Shown: one piece after another, positions 1-13,135 of the stretch
Position numbering within the stretch: position 1 is the first letter of the stretch
Layout of the letters: the number at the start of each line of letters is the position of its first letter
From: Wuchereria bancrofti
Lineage: Eukaryota; Nematoda; Chromadorea; Rhabditida; Onchocercidae
Direction of reading: 5' to 3'
Assembly (NCBI GenBank): GCA_005281725.1
Contig: SSBO01000001.1
Span: forward strand, 2,092,399 to 2,156,398
DNA: 64,000 nucleotides
Translations under genes and position numbers: made by a program
Notes under the pieces: generated by a model
Told to the model about the DNA's origin: nothing
The model's database searches: none
The model's input: only the letters and a program-made list of their open reading frames with translations

Positions 1-909
1 CTTACACTATTTTCAGGTTCTTAGTTAAAATATAGTAATGAGCCGTCGTATTTCTATTTTGTAATGTATTTTCTTTTTTTTTTTTTGGTTTTTGCCTTGT
101 GTTGTTTACCTTCTATATATAATTTTCCATTTTTGAATTTAGAATTGATCCAAAAATTATGTTCTGAAGTTTTATTTAAATGAGATAAACTTGCAAGTAT
201 AAAGAAGAGGAAAGAAATACATCGTTCTACAGTAACATTTAACTGAATAATAAGGAAGTAGGAACGAAAAATGTTTTCCATTTTAATACAAACTTTCGGC
301 TTTGAATAAATTTGAATATTTAGGATTAAATGATTTGAAAAGTAGCATAGTTAATAGTTTCATACACTGGTTATATTGATAGAAAATGTTCAGAAAAAGA
401 CGTAAGGCCTACTCTAGGCCCAGGCTTGTATGTAACAAAAACGAATTTGAATATCTGAATTTTCAATAATGCATAGGTTAACATCAACTGTGAGTAATAC
501 CTATTTTACTAGTTAACTTATTAAATGAGTTAAACAGAGATTTTATCATTTGCTAAAGGATGGTGCCCAGTATCAAATATGGGTAGACTGTATTTATTAT
601 AATTGAAACATTTATTCATAGCTATGTCGCATTTAGTTGAAAAAAAACAAGAAATCATGCAAGTTAGATCATAAAAAATAGAATAACTGCAAATTAATTA
701 TTGAAAACTTTTTTCTTATTAATTTCTTATAAATGTAATGTTATTGTCTTAGATATATCACATTTTTCTATGCTCGTAATAGATAACAATGGAGAATAAT
801 GTTAAATGCACATTCAGCACTAATACTACATTTCAGTGCGATAATAACAATAATTAATAATAATAATAACCTTAAAAGAGCATAATAAATTAGCTTAATT
901 ACTTAAATA
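1..909. other. 3' flank of the MFSD6-like gene, no gene seen
   Basis: A+T-rich sequence with no open frame that resembles a protein. On the minus strand it is the 3' flank of the transporter gene ending at 910. Possible AATAAA signals for that gene (TTTATT on the plus strand) lie near 592 and 611, about 300 bases past its stop. Confidence 0.5.
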
Positions 910-3900
910 TTACTCATGAGATTTAACGTAACGATCATATGCTTCCTGGGTTGGATCACTGGTTTCGATGGCACCATAATTTGCATTTGTTACAGATGTT
1001 TGATTGAATGCATCAGTTAGTTTACTTTCACCATGATGCAGCGGTAACCCTTGAGGTGCTATAAAAAGAATAATTATTATTGAATTTAAACAAGTAGGTA
1101 TTTCGTTGTTTTTTATTTAATTTGTTGCATATCATTGAAATTATCTTTTCATTGTCAGTTCCTTCTATTTACGATAGCTCAACAATGTATTATAATAATA
1201 TTTCTGTTGATAATGAAATAGTTCAATGACATCAAAATCGAAAGATTCTAATAATATTAATAAATGATAATAACAATAATTAATAATAATTAATAATAAT
1301 TAATAATGAATAATTAATAATTAATAATTAATAAATAATAAATTCGAAATCAAAAGATTTTGATGTCATAAAATCAAAAGATTTCAAATCCAAATTGTAA
1401 ATAAATTAAAAAATAAAATAAATCGTACCAACAGGCATGTCATCATCATCGCCAAATTCATGACTGTATTTAATATTATCATATTTAAGTAATCGATTCA
1501 TTCCGTAATGTATACTTAATACAAGTATTGCAATTATTGAATAAATCTGAAATGTTAGCCGCGTACCTGAAATATAGATTAATTAATGTGTAAATTTGAC
1601 AACTTAAATTAGAATATATATTACTAGCAGTAAAGACTGAAATTATAATATTAAGACTGCAGTTTTATTAGATGATTATTATTGTCATATCTAATTAATT
1701 TCTTTGATAAGATTTTTGGAAAAAATTTTTTGAATTAAAAAAAATATAGAAAAATTATTGTATAAAGTCAGTAAATAATATGTATATACAACATATTACC
1801 AAGAGATTTAATAATGCAACCGCCAATAATACTCCCAAATCCTTTTCCAATGCCATGATAAAGGAGCATTAGAACAGTTTGCGCTGTTCGTTTCAGTTGG
1901 GATGGCGCAATTAGTGAAATGTATGATGATGCAGATGCCCATGTTGTTGCTAAAGTTAAGCCTGAAAATTTTAATTTCAATATCTCTTCATTTTTATGAA
2001 TTATAAAAAAAGAAATTAGGCTTTGTGATGCGATTGTTTCATTTCAAATTTAGTTAACCGCACAATATGACATGAAAATTTGCGTTAATTAATGAATTTA
2101 AAGGAATATGTAAGATATTGAGATTTCAAAAAAAAAGTGAAATAACCTTGTAATATTTGTAATGGAAGTACCATCCATGGATTTGTGAGTAAACTAATTA
2201 CGAAGAAACGAATTACATTAATTAATAAACAAATATTTATCAACTGAAAATTGAAGAAATTAGAGAGAGAATGTTTTTTAAAATTGTTAAAGAAGATACG
2301 GTAGCATTTTTCAGAATTATTATTTAGATCACATTTTATTGTTGAATTTATGAATATGATAATTATTATATAAGTTATTGATAAAAAACCAATATTACCT
2401 TAGTATTTTTCATCATTTTTTCTCATAATTTTATACTTTTTGTTGATTTATTTGTTGTAGTCTAATTATTATCATATTTTAATGATTTATTTCTAATATT
2501 TTGTCGTTATAGTTTCATAATTATATTCATTTGTTTTAATTAAAGCTGTTTATTTACCTTAATGTGGCCAAATTTATTGATCAAATGAAAGCAGTAAAAA
2601 TGAGCGGCAATTTCGGTTCCATGGTTTACTACTGATGCAAAACCAAACAAAATAGGTGAACCACCAAAGTCCTGCATGTTTCAACTAATTTTAAAATTGA
2701 TTCTTTTTACTAAATTTTATAGCCATAAGTTTTTAATTTAATAGCATATGTTTTTTAAAAAAATTTTTTTAGAGAATTATCTAGACTAATTAAATTATTA
2801 GTGCAATTTAATAACACAAAAATTTGTATATAATAATAGTAGCAGTATTGTCAAATAACGAAAATTCCGTGATTTTTCCAGTATTTACACGCCATATTTA
2901 TTGTATAAATGACGTAGACGTTGATTTTCACGCAACCTCATACTACAAATTAAGTGACTTTTCGAAATGATTTTGGTACACGTGCACACTGATGATTAAA
3001 AAAATTATTCCAGATAAATTTTCATATTATAACTGATTTCACGTATGTCTTCAATATCTTTTAACACTACGTTAAAAAATATATTTGAGTAAAAAAAGTC
3101 AAAAATATATTTGAGCTTTGTCTAATATAAACATCAAATTTTTGAAAAAATTATTTTTCCAAATGTTTTTTTCTTAAATTTCTTCGGAACGAAAAATTCT
3201 TCTTCGAACTTGTAAATGCCAGAAGAGAAAAGCGAAAATTATTCCGGCACCAAAACCGATCGTTGTAACCGCTAATAGATAAAATGCCGCATGGCCACGA
3301 AACAATGCTTTGATAGTTGGAATCCATTGCGCATTACCTTCCGAATGTTCCAACTTCAATAAGATTTGATAACGCAGATAAAAAATTAATGACGAAAAAA
3401 AAATTGAATAATTTATTTTCGGACAATAAAAATTGGTAAATGAAAATAATGGATGATGGACAGTTTTAAATTTATTTTTGAAACAAATAAATCCAAAAAG
3501 TTGATCCTTTTTCTTGAAAAATGCATAAAACTATTTCTTAAAATATACCTGCAACTGCCTTACTCGAGCTTTTTCTGCCACTGCTGGAGCAATTTCATCA
3601 ATTCGTGTTTCGATTACAGTACAAGCTGCTTCATCCGGACGTTGTTCTTTACCAAAGCGAAATTGCGTAGCTCAAAAAATTCCAATGAAATTTTTATGAA
3701 TTTTAATGACATTTTTACAAAAACAAAAAAAAAAATGAAATTTACAGTCCAAATTGTGATTTAAAAAATTACTGAGAAGAAAAGGTAAACAGTTCTACTA
3801 TTCTTCCATTTATTTCTTTTTCTTTCATTAAAATTTCATTAGATTGCAACTTCTGTTTTTTTACCAACAAGCATTGCAGCAAGCATAAACAGTGAATATG

Positions 3901-6900
3901 CGACAAAGCATAATGTATAGTTCTTTTCGGTAGTATTCTTCGTTGGACACGGATGGTTCCGGAAAGTTTCCGAATAATCTAGACCAATGCCCATAATAAA
4001 CATTGCTAAACCCCAGCCAAAACTTCCAAAAAGCCGGATTGTACCAAACTACAAGAAAGAAAGAAAAAATTAAAACTTTTTAATATATATATTAAATGAT
4101 TAAAAATCAGAGTGGAAAATTTTTTTGAAACAAAAAGGAAGAAAGCTGAGGGCGCATTTTTTAATTCCATGTAATAATGATGTCACTTAATAAAAAATGA
4201 TATGTTTTGAGAAATATGATGCTAATTTCAGATTTATTTAAAATACTTCGTAGTAAAAATTAAAGTGTTCCTTTTGATTCTTATATTTTTCAAGCGAATA
4301 AATTTAGTGTACTTTAAGTTATCAAAAAAATTTCTGTATATGTCACTGGCAAGACATTAGGAGTTATTTACAAATATAGTAAAGAATAATTCTAATAGAA
4401 AAATAATGTTACCTGCTTTGGATTATCGGATACATAAGTTAGTGTGACGCTATCTGCTAAGGCAAGACTTGGTGAACTAAAGAATTCACCCAAAATGACA
4501 AGCAGCAATAGAAGAAGAAAAACCTAAAAATCGTTCTACATAATTTATTTCATGGTAATTCGAATTGAAAAAAATTAGTTACAGAAAGATATTAAATTTT
4601 GATTTCAAATCAAGAGAACTTGTAATCTCAGTTTTGATCCTTTTGCTTAGTTCCTTGCAATATGGTATTAAAAAACAACAACAACAACAACAATAGGGAA
4701 TTCAATTATTTTAGGTAGCGAGAGAAGATTTTTTAACAATTAATTTTTAGGTGCAAAAAATTTTCGCAAAATTTTTGACTTTTTTTAAAAAAACCTTTTT
4801 AACATTTTTAAAAAAAATTTCTTTCATTATCTAGGAACAGAATAATTTCTATAGGTAATAAATACATGGAACTTCATGAATTATGAGACAAATTTTAGAA
4901 AAAAATAGTTGAGAGAAGAGAGAAGAGACAGACATAAACGAAAGAAATGAAATGAAAGGATCATATCATCTTCTTTGCAATAACAAATTATGAGAATTGC
5001 TCGAATTGATGATAATTTTTTCTGCACCATTTAAGTAATTTAATAAGACTAATTTAATTATTAACTTTTCTTTTTTTTTTAATCTTTTGTCCTCATTTCA
5101 ATCTATCAATTCATTACCATAGCGAATATCAATGTATTACTGTAGCTTACCTGCTCTACAGCTGGTTTACGGTAAACTCGTGTACTGTGTGGTGGGCTAA
5201 CTAAAACACCATACAAATCTTCATCATAATTGCATACCTGTAATAGATGCAAACTTAAACAAAAGTTTAAAATACATAGTAATCAAAGGCAGACTTACTG
5301 CAATTCTGTCTATTCTGCTAATTATCGCATAAACTTATTAGCTGTCAATAAAATAAAAGCCAATTGGCTCACCAAAATAAGTTGTAATCTTATGAAAAAT
5401 GAATTATGTTGTGTTTTTGAAATTTTTGATAATATTATTATTGTAAGGATAAGATACGATTACTGTGTAACATATGCAAGCTTGTCAATATTAATTTATT
5501 GGTATTTGGATGAAAATATGCCCCAAAAATAATGCATCAATTTGTAATTAATTTCCTTTTTATTACCCATTATTATAATAGAATAAATTTTGTAAAAATT
5601 TAAACAATTTTGCAGACTGTAATAAAATACATTGTAAAAAATTTATTGTATATGTGACATAATCGCTGATATATGTGATAATCGGTGGTTACCTTATCTT
5701 TTGTTAAAGCAAGCGGTGAAAGACCCGGTACAACATCATCTTCCTTGTTGTAAGAGCTTAGATCAATAATTGTCTCGAGGATAGCTACAAATAAACAATT
5801 CTTTTTTAAGAATAAAGAAAAAACAGCTTTCTTTTAGATTTCGAAATTTTCAAAAGATGAAATTAAGCGAATAACGCAAAAAATCGAAAAACAAAACGAA
5901 ACTGCTATAAATTTTATTAAATTAAATATGTTATGAAACCATAGTCAATTAATTTTGATTAAAATATTGTGTAAATCGATAAAATAAAAAGCGATCTGAT
6001 ATTTGATGCTTGTTGAAGCATTTGTTATTTAGGCGTAAATAATGCATAGCTGAAATGAGAAAGTTCTCTAATCACTAATAGAGGATTTATATAACTAGTT
6101 CTACAAAGTTTATTCATTTTAAAACTTAAATTTGTCAAAATTTGTAAATATTTTTCAAATTTAATCACATGCATTTGTGTTTTTTTTTCTTGATAGATAT
6201 CAATATTTTTCAGTTACTTACGAGGGGCACTCCGTTTTTTTCGGCCAATTCCGGTTGCTTTTTTCAGATAACCCAATGCACCACCTCGAATAGTTTGTCC
6301 AGCCGGTTCAAGATAAAAACACTTTGTAGTTACATTTACTGGTTTTACCACACAATATGGTGTCAACGGTTGGACAAATCCAATGGCTAATGTTGATACG
6401 ATAAATGACGCTAATGAAAATTCCAGGAGTAGTTTTCCCTGCAGTTAAAGAAAAAAAACTTTTCTATTTTCAAATGAACTTTGTTATTTACTTTCTTTCA
6501 AATTCTTGATAGTTAAAAAATCCTTTAAGTTTCTAAATCAAAATTTAATTGCCGGTTTTAAAATTAAAATTCATTTTTTTTTCGGTATGAATGTTTTTTG
6601 TTTCATGACATATTTTGAAGATAAGTGAGAAATTCATGATTGATAACTGAGAATTTGAAAAATAACTGAATTAAAAATTTGCATGTCGATATTTGTCCTG
6701 AAATTTGATCAAGGAAAAAAGTTCGTAAAGTTCAATTTCTTTTTAGAGAAACCAAAAAGAAAGAAATCGGAAAAAAGAAATTGAAAACTAGTAAAATTTT
6801 ATTATTTAGTAATTAAATTTTGAGAGACAGAAGTTGGAGCATTGATCAATAGAGAATTTTCGATATTAAGGAAATGACGACGATGATGAAATGCCTCAAG

Positions 6901-7544
6901 TACTTAATGGAAAAAGGACTCAGTCAAGAAATGTCGTTTCTCAATAGACGAGAAATGAAATGTACTAAAGAAAAATGTTAGTTAAAAACAACCGCAAAAA
7001 AAAAAATTATCGCAAATTATTTCAAATATAGTCGAAGCACTTCACGTTAGTATTAATCTTAAAGCAATCTCCCTCATTATATTATTTTTATATTATTATA
7101 ATATTACTATAATATTATTATTATCATTGTTATTATTATCGCTGTTTGTCGACTAATTTATTTTTTATCAAAGTAATTAATTAAAATGAGAATAACTGAA
7201 TAAAACATTAAATATATTCATTTATTTACCTTCCTGAATTTATTGGCAAAACTGCTCCAAAACGGACGTGCAGCAAATTCAACCAGTGGTCGTGCACCGA
7301 GCAAAAAACCCGCCTGTGAGGCATTCATTCCTAGTTGCTTGAAATAAATAGCCAACAAGGGGAATAATGAACCAAATGAGGCAAAATAAAAGATATAAAA
7401 TAGCCTTGCGATAACCAGATCACGTTGGTACTCATAGCCAAAAATACGGATAACACGTGAAGTAGTAGTAGTATTAGTATCAGTATCAGTATTAGTATTA
7501 ATAGTTGTTGTAGTACCATGATTATAACCGCCACTTTGTTCCAT
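910..7544 (-). CDS. mfsd-6: MFSD6-like major facilitator superfamily transporter, complete, 13 exons
   Basis: Exons (minus): 7544-7230, 6438-6222, 5784-5693, 5237-5151, 4523-4413, 4048-3865, 3670-3549, 3353-3210, 2671-2558, 2243-2147, 1961-1800, 1566-1429, 1058-910. All junctions keep phase and give 643 residues. Exon 1 carries the family-typical first helices (FASFGSLFPLLAIYFKQLG, then GFLLGARPLVEFAARPFW). A long extracellular loop with N-glycosylation and cysteine sites (NVTTKCF) follows in exons 2-4. Exons 5-6 resume with LGEFFSSPSLALADSVTL and FGSFGWGLAMFIMGIG, exon 8 ends LFWHLQ and exon 9 opens DFGGSPILFGFASVVNH, both MFSD6 hallmarks. The tail after the last helix is acidic and hydrophilic. 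It is a polytopic membrane carrier of unknown substrate. The N-terminus has a simple Thr-Asn-Thr-Asp run. Family assignment is firm; transport function is inferred. Confidence 0.93.
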
Positions 7545-8850
7545 TTTTCTAGCTTTTTTGTCCTTTTCTTTTTTTCCTCTTTCTTTTTCTTCGTTTTCTT
7601 TTTTTCTTCCCTTTTACTCAATTCATTTGATTATTATTAGCACAGAATATCCCAATATAAAAGCAAGCGATAGATAGATATATAGCTAGTCTAAACTTAA
7701 CATTACCATTCATCGATTTTTGCGCATATTGAGAAGCATTTTGGCTTCTTCCCACTTTCTGTCCTTTGGGCGGTAGTTTCGAAAAGATTTTTCTGGCCAA
7801 AGGTTTTATCCAATAAGAAATGAATGAAAGAGAAAAATTGAAATATGTATGATGTGGTATTTAAAGAGTAGGAGAAGGAGGAGGAAGAGGAAAACAGAAA
7901 AGGATAAAATGAATCTCCTCCTTGCTATCCTATGTTATGTTTGATTCTTCTTTTTCTCCTCCTAAATATTTCCTTCTGATGTTTTGAAAAGAAAAAGAAC
8001 GTAAAGCTTTAAAGCATGAAAGGGATGCTTACTGAGAAAAAGAGAAAAAGAAAAGAAAAAAATCTTTCTCCACTATTTCCAAAAATCAAAATGAAATTAT
8101 TTCCGTTATAATTATAACTTATTTATTTAAACTCCAATTATCAATGAAAAAACGTATATCTTCAGGAAACTTTATAAGCAAAAAAAAAGAGAGAAAAGAT
8201 GATTAGATGAAAAATGAAACATTTTGTTGGAAGTATAAATGAAGGAGATATAAAAAGGAAAAAATTAAGGGAATTGACAACGTCTAGATTTCGGATTATG
8301 TGGAAAACGAAAAACGGCTTAATCAGTTTATTCGAAAACATATTATGCTAGCACTTTAGAAAAACTTCATTTCATTCATTTCTAATTTATGAAATTCGTC
8401 TCCTTCCACAGTACCGCAATGAATTCATTTAATAATTTATGGAAGTAAATATTATGATGTAATATAATTAATCGGTTACTCATTTATCAGTAAATGTTTC
8501 ATCAAGATTGTTGGTGCTGTCGGAAAAGCTAAATTATGACAATAAAAAAATTATATTAAATCCGTAGAATTAAAGATTGTCTTGTTCGGACATTCCTTGG
8601 ACAAATGTTCCAATGTCACGAAGAAATCATTTATCTAATATTTATCATCAATTCATCTGAGCCGATTTGCATTGTTACTAACAAAGAATACGTGTTGGAA
8701 TTTCACTAATTAGATTGTTTACAACTATCAGCTCTTTACTTAGTTGGACTCTTTTGTTGTTTGTCTTTCCTTACTAACTACAAATTATATTAGAATTTGA
8801 CAAGGTAAATAGCACTTCGTTTAGCTGACCTTTTCTGTAAATCATGCGTC
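7545..8850. other. 5' flank of the transporter, polypurine tracts
   Basis: Upstream of the transporter start. On the minus strand 7549-7615 is almost pure purine (read as K/E-rich in every frame, so probably untranslated leader), with further GA-rich tracts on the plus strand near 7866-7905 and 8035-8065. A weak acceptor (GCTAG) lies just before the ATG. No gene is seen from 7.8 to 8.85 kb. Confidence 0.5.
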
Positions 8851-9036
8851 TTGTTATGAATTTATGCTTACTATATAAGGAGTTATAACCTTAATTGAGT
8901 TAGGTTTTTTGGATTGCACTCCTATAACTATTTCTTTAAGCTTTCTGATACGATCAACGATAATCTCTATCTCAATAAAATGAAGATTGATCAAATGTCG
9001 CGTTTTCTGTAAAGCAACAACTATTCGGCTTTGCAA

Positions 9037-9720
9037 TCTATTCGAATTAGCCCTATTTCACGGCAACAATTATTTCGTGTCCAAGTGAAGTATGTTTGAA
9101 ACATTGATAAAGAAACCGAAATACCAAAATCAAAGATTCGAAAACTTCTCAGCAAAGTAAACGAGCTCAATCTAACTTTATTGGATCGAAAACTTCCACA
9201 TAAACTTAAACAGCAATGGGCAATCAAACTGTAGATTATCAAAGAAATGATCAAATGTCTTGACTATTATGTTGGTGCGTTGTTCAAATATGGTCAGATC
9301 TGATCAGAGTACGACAATCGCAAAAAAGAAAGTTGAAGAAAGGAAATAACGCAAAAATGGCCGAATTCTTTTCCAAAATGGTTGAAAATTTAAGATTCAA
9401 TTTAATAGCTAATGAAAGGGAAGCCATCATTACTTTGAAAATATATAACAAGGACTATAAAGTAATACTTCAACAATAAGGAAGATACTGGAGAGTTGAT
9501 CTTAAATGGAAGAGTGGCCTCAACTGTGGAAGCACAGTTACTACTCGTAACATTTAGTGGTGATACAAAAATGGGAAGATAATTTTGGAACAATTTCAAT
9601 GTAGCTGTTCATGATCAAAACATCGCAGATATTCAGAAACTGAATTACCTGATGTCTTGTCTTAAAGAGGATACATTGCTACTTTCAAGGAATTATGACA
9701 CTGTACCAGGAAATTACAAA
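9037..9720 (+). pseudogene. BEL/Pao gag remnant (DUF1759-like)
   Basis: Frame fragments read KSKIRKLLSKVNELNLTLL and later TFSGDTKMGR, a stop, then FWNNFNVAVHDQNIADIQKL and NYLMSCLKED. This order (coiled coil, F-S-G-D, W-x-x-F, then Leu-x-Tyr-Leu) is that of the gag region of BEL/Pao elements. In-frame stops at the TGA in the coiled-coil part and the TAA between the two core blocks show it cannot be expressed as one protein. Confidence 0.75.
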
Positions 9721-10049
9721 ATCATAAACTGACAGAGAAGTATGGCAAACCTTTCATTGTAAAGAATTCACTTTATCAACAAGGACCACTGAAAAAGGAA
9801 ACCCACGCTTAAGCTCTATAATGAACGTTTGAGGAAAATTACTCATGCTTCAAATGTCTTCGAACAGGACAAGCAAAACTGATTTCAAAAAATGGAAACT
9901 TTCTTGTTTTTTTGAAACTTTCTTGTACTGTAATGGTTCTCATAAATTGCACTGTGTATTCTCGAATATAAGGAATTTACATAGTTAGTAGCTTCCAGTA
10001 AAGAAAATCTGGATTCCACTACTTTCATAAATTTAATCATCTAAGATAA

Positions 10050-10485
10050 AAAGCAAAGAAGTAAGGGAATTTTCTCAGAAATTCAACAAAGGGCGTTAAC
10101 GCTATTTGACGTTGGCTTACAGTCGTTCTCTGTATCGAAGGAATTAGTGAATCGATTACGGTTAGAAGGAACAAAAGGAGAAAACTTGAAACTTTCATTA
10201 TTTTGTAACAAAGTTTCAAAATCATGTCGGACTGCAGAAGTAAAAATTTGGAATCCGAAATTATAACTATTAATTTTGCTTGTTAATTATCTAACAGAAA
10301 AACTAGAAGTAATTAAGTCGAGCCATCATGATTTACCACGTATGACATTTCAAGAACAGCTAGACGAGAAGGGAGTTTACTACTTTTTTGATTTCATGTT
10401 GTCAAATCAAAATGGTGTCAGGATTCTACGTAATCCTTGCAAAGGTTTGTCCTACAATAACTTGGAAATGGTTATATCATTATGA
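10050..10485 (+). pseudogene. BEL/Pao aspartic protease remnant (DUF1758-like)
   Basis: The frame at 10093 reads ALTLFDVGLQSFSVSKEL. The expected catalytic Asp-Thr/Ser-Gly is here Asp-Val-Gly (Asp codon at 10108-10110), so the site is mutated. After frame changes the piece from 10276 (VNYLTEKLEVIKSSHHDLP, then YYFFDFM) matches the downstream part of the same domain. It is non-functional. Confidence 0.7.
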
Positions 10486-11689
10486 TAAAGACCAAATCAA
10501 ATTTGACAATGCGTCTGTTAAAACTAAATCGATGAATGTAAATAGTGTCACTACGATTCCAGAAATAAATCAGTTCTGGAAACTAGAACTCATAGGTATT
10601 CAGGAACAATCTAGCACTCATAATGACGAACAAGCGCTGAAGCATTTCAAAGGAACTATTACTAAACAAAATGGATATCTTGGCCTTGGAAAGATTCAAA
10701 TGTTAGCCTAAATGATAATTATTAATTGGACGACTTCAAACCGACAAGCTAGACAACAAAATTAAGGATCGTTTACGATGTTTCTGCCCACCTCAAAGGT
10801 ATGAAAAGCGATGTTCTATACCGTGGATCAGTGGTTCACTAATTCTCGGTTAATTGGAATCCCAAAGAGGATATCATCCAAATCATCTTAAAATCTTGGA
10901 ATGAAAGGTATCTAACAAAGGACAATTTTACATTCATATCTTCTCAATACGACCTAATGGGATTCCTTGTTCCGACTATGATACAATTCAAATTATTTCT
11001 TCAAAATTTATAGAAGGAGAATAACGCTTGGAATCAATAAGTAAAAACGATAAAGAAACGTGGGAATCTCTGATGGCCAACAGACGTAAAGGAACTGCTA
11101 CGAGAGCAAACGCAACTCGATGTCATCACGGGTACATCAACTATAGTCTATTCTGCAGCCATATACACGCATAGCCATGGCATTCAAAGAATTCAAATAT
11201 CCTTGATATTTCCGAATTGCACCAATTTTAAAGATATCACTACACTCTCCGATTAGAATTATTAGCAATATTTAGTGGCAGTCCATTTGTAATAAATCAA
11301 TTTAGAGCTCAAGAATATCGGTCATTTTATGGTCAGATTCTAAGTGTGCACTACAGTGAGTCCAGAATCACTCCCAACTGCTACAGAAATTTGTACAAAA
11401 TCGAGTAGAAGAAATAAGAACAGCAAAATTCTTGTTTCGTTACATTTCAAGTAAAAGTATTTAGTTGATATTCCAACAAAGGGACTCTCTCCAACAAAAT
11501 TTGGGAAATAAGAGTTAACCTACAAAAGGGGTTAACTTACAACAGATAATAAAATTAGCTAAAAAGATGTTGATTAGACAAGCGCAATTGGAAGAAATAA
11601 GTCAATGGAATCTACTGAGATAAAGGAAATTGCTACTGGAAATCCAAAAGTCGATTGGAAAAATCCGAATTGAATGAAGGCAGTTTACA

Positions 11690-12165
11690 TCCAATTTACT
11701 TTTCACGACATAATCCTATAACTGAACTTTTCATACAACAACATCACGAGAAGCTATATCATGCCGGAATTGTCCATACTTTCGAAATCGAGAACAGAAT
11801 TCTGGATACCTAAAGGTAGAACAGAAATTAAGCGAGTATTGTATGCATTCTCCCGGTCATGCCGAATCTTCCGCACTCGGGTCATGCACTCTCGAATATT
11901 CGCACAGTTCGGATTGGATTATATGGGTCCTCTTTCTATCAAGCTGAAACTAACATAACTAAAAGATGGGTAACTCTTTTTATATTCCAATTAGTTTCCC
12001 AGACCATTATGGAACAAAATGCACAATTAACAGATTTTCTAGCAAATAAAGAAATGAATGATTCGGGAGAACACCGTACCAACAGTTTCACAAAGAGGGG
12101 AAATTTATGAGAATAATTCGAAAAGCCAAAAAGCTAATGAGAAAAGCCATTGGAAGTTTCCTTTT
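11690..12165 (+). pseudogene. BEL/Pao integrase remnant
   Basis: The stretch from 11742 reads [13 protein letters not shown], the His-His part of the integrase zinc-binding domain. One frame shift later comes [19 protein letters not shown], then FAQFGLDYMGPLSIK (about 11903-11950), containing the first catalytic Asp region of the integrase core. The next recognisable block is LVSQTIMEQNAQLTDFLA (11990-12045), so the middle of the core is deleted. AKKLMRKAIG follows near 12125. It is a decayed, internally deleted copy. Confidence 0.8.
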
Positions 12166-12245
12166 TTGTTATATTTGGCAGAGCAATCTCCCTCAGAAGA
12201 ACTGGAAATTACATTATCACCATGGAAGGTTTAAAGGAGAACAGA

Positions 12246-13135
12246 TTTTTCACGGATAACTGAAATTAAGCACAAAAAGAAATGTTACATTAGTAAAACA
12301 ACAGCTCCCAGAATTAGTATAACCTGATATCGTTTGTGTATACACAACAAAACCGCCGTACAAAGAGTGCCATAAGCATTCCGAAAATGTGAATTTGTAA
12401 TTGTGATATGAAGTGATAAGCCATTGCTAATAATGATACCAACCCTCGAAAAAAAAAAGCTGATGCAAGTAGTTTATTTATGAATAATCTCATAAGAACT
12501 TCAAAACAGTTCAATATTTTTTTCATATTTCGACAAAAAAGTATAAATGAGGTAAAAATCGAATTTATTGCAGTAATATAAAGCAATATTAAAGTATGTC
12601 TCTGCATTGGATTCGACGAATGTCATCAAAATTTTCAAAGTCAAAAATCAATCAAGAAATCGGAGTGAAATGATTGATTCAAAAAAACAAAGTTCTGCAC
12701 AACGAAAATTGAATTTAAATTTAAGGTATGACACAAAAATGAAGTAAATCCATATGTCCAAATAAATAATTCATTGCTTTTTTAGCGGATTTTTTATTGA
12801 TTTTAAAATCTTTAAGGAAATACAGCAGTGATTTAAATTCCTTTCAGACCTCTCACATTCATTGTAATTTATTAATGATAAGTTTACAAGATTGCATTTC
12901 GTTGAATACAATTTAATAATACACTCATTGATTTTTCAACTTAGAATAACTTAATATTAACAATGCATGTATTGAGATAATAATTTTTAAAATTTTAGAT
13001 TATAAATGAATGAATAATGAATTAAGATGAATGAATGGCTGAAGAAAAAGTGTGAAAACTTTAACTATTATGCCAAAAGGTGAGAGACTGAGGTAAGAAT
13101 GAAAGTACACTGAGAGTTTCTGATGTCATAGATCA
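12246..13135 (-). pseudogene. Partial duplicate of the srx-like receptor (exon 2 and flanks), broken
   Basis: Two blocks repeat the receptor locus at 16.6-18.9 kb. 12246-12440 matches 17984-18190 (end of intron 2 and all of exon 2), and 12842-13135 matches 18531-18850 (5' flank). The sequence between the blocks has diverged. In the exon copy about ten bases are missing next to the plus-strand motif GCCATTGCTAAT, shifting the frame, so the minus-strand reading becomes ISQLQIHIFGMLMALF instead of a TM helix. No copies of the other receptor exons are present. It is a dead fragment lying immediately downstream of the BEL/Pao remnant. Confidence 0.85.

Larger units (their letters stand above)
8854..12245 (+). 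mobile_element. Degenerate BEL/Pao LTR retrotransposon remnant
   Basis: The plus strand shows, in the right order and split across all three frames, pieces of a BEL/Pao polyprotein. These are a gag coiled coil (about 9037-9300), a gag core with FSGD and a Trp-Asn-Asn-Phe block (9553-9700), a retropepsin-like block (10093-10480), the start of reverse transcriptase (WKLELIGIQ, near 10580), RNase H/pre-integrase scraps (11100-11500), and an integrase zinc-binding and core start (11690-11960) followed by a later integrase piece (11975-12160). Many stops and frameshifts and the loss of most of RT make it dead. I could not find LTRs. The right end touches a copy of a receptor exon at about 12246. 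Family call is by motif reading only. Confidence 0.85.

Noticed and set aside
7331..7800. Open frames on the minus strand upstream of the transporter (K/E-rich, and one with a hydrophobic end)
   Set aside because: They come from a polypurine leader and its flank; no family resemblance, and the true frame starts at 7544.
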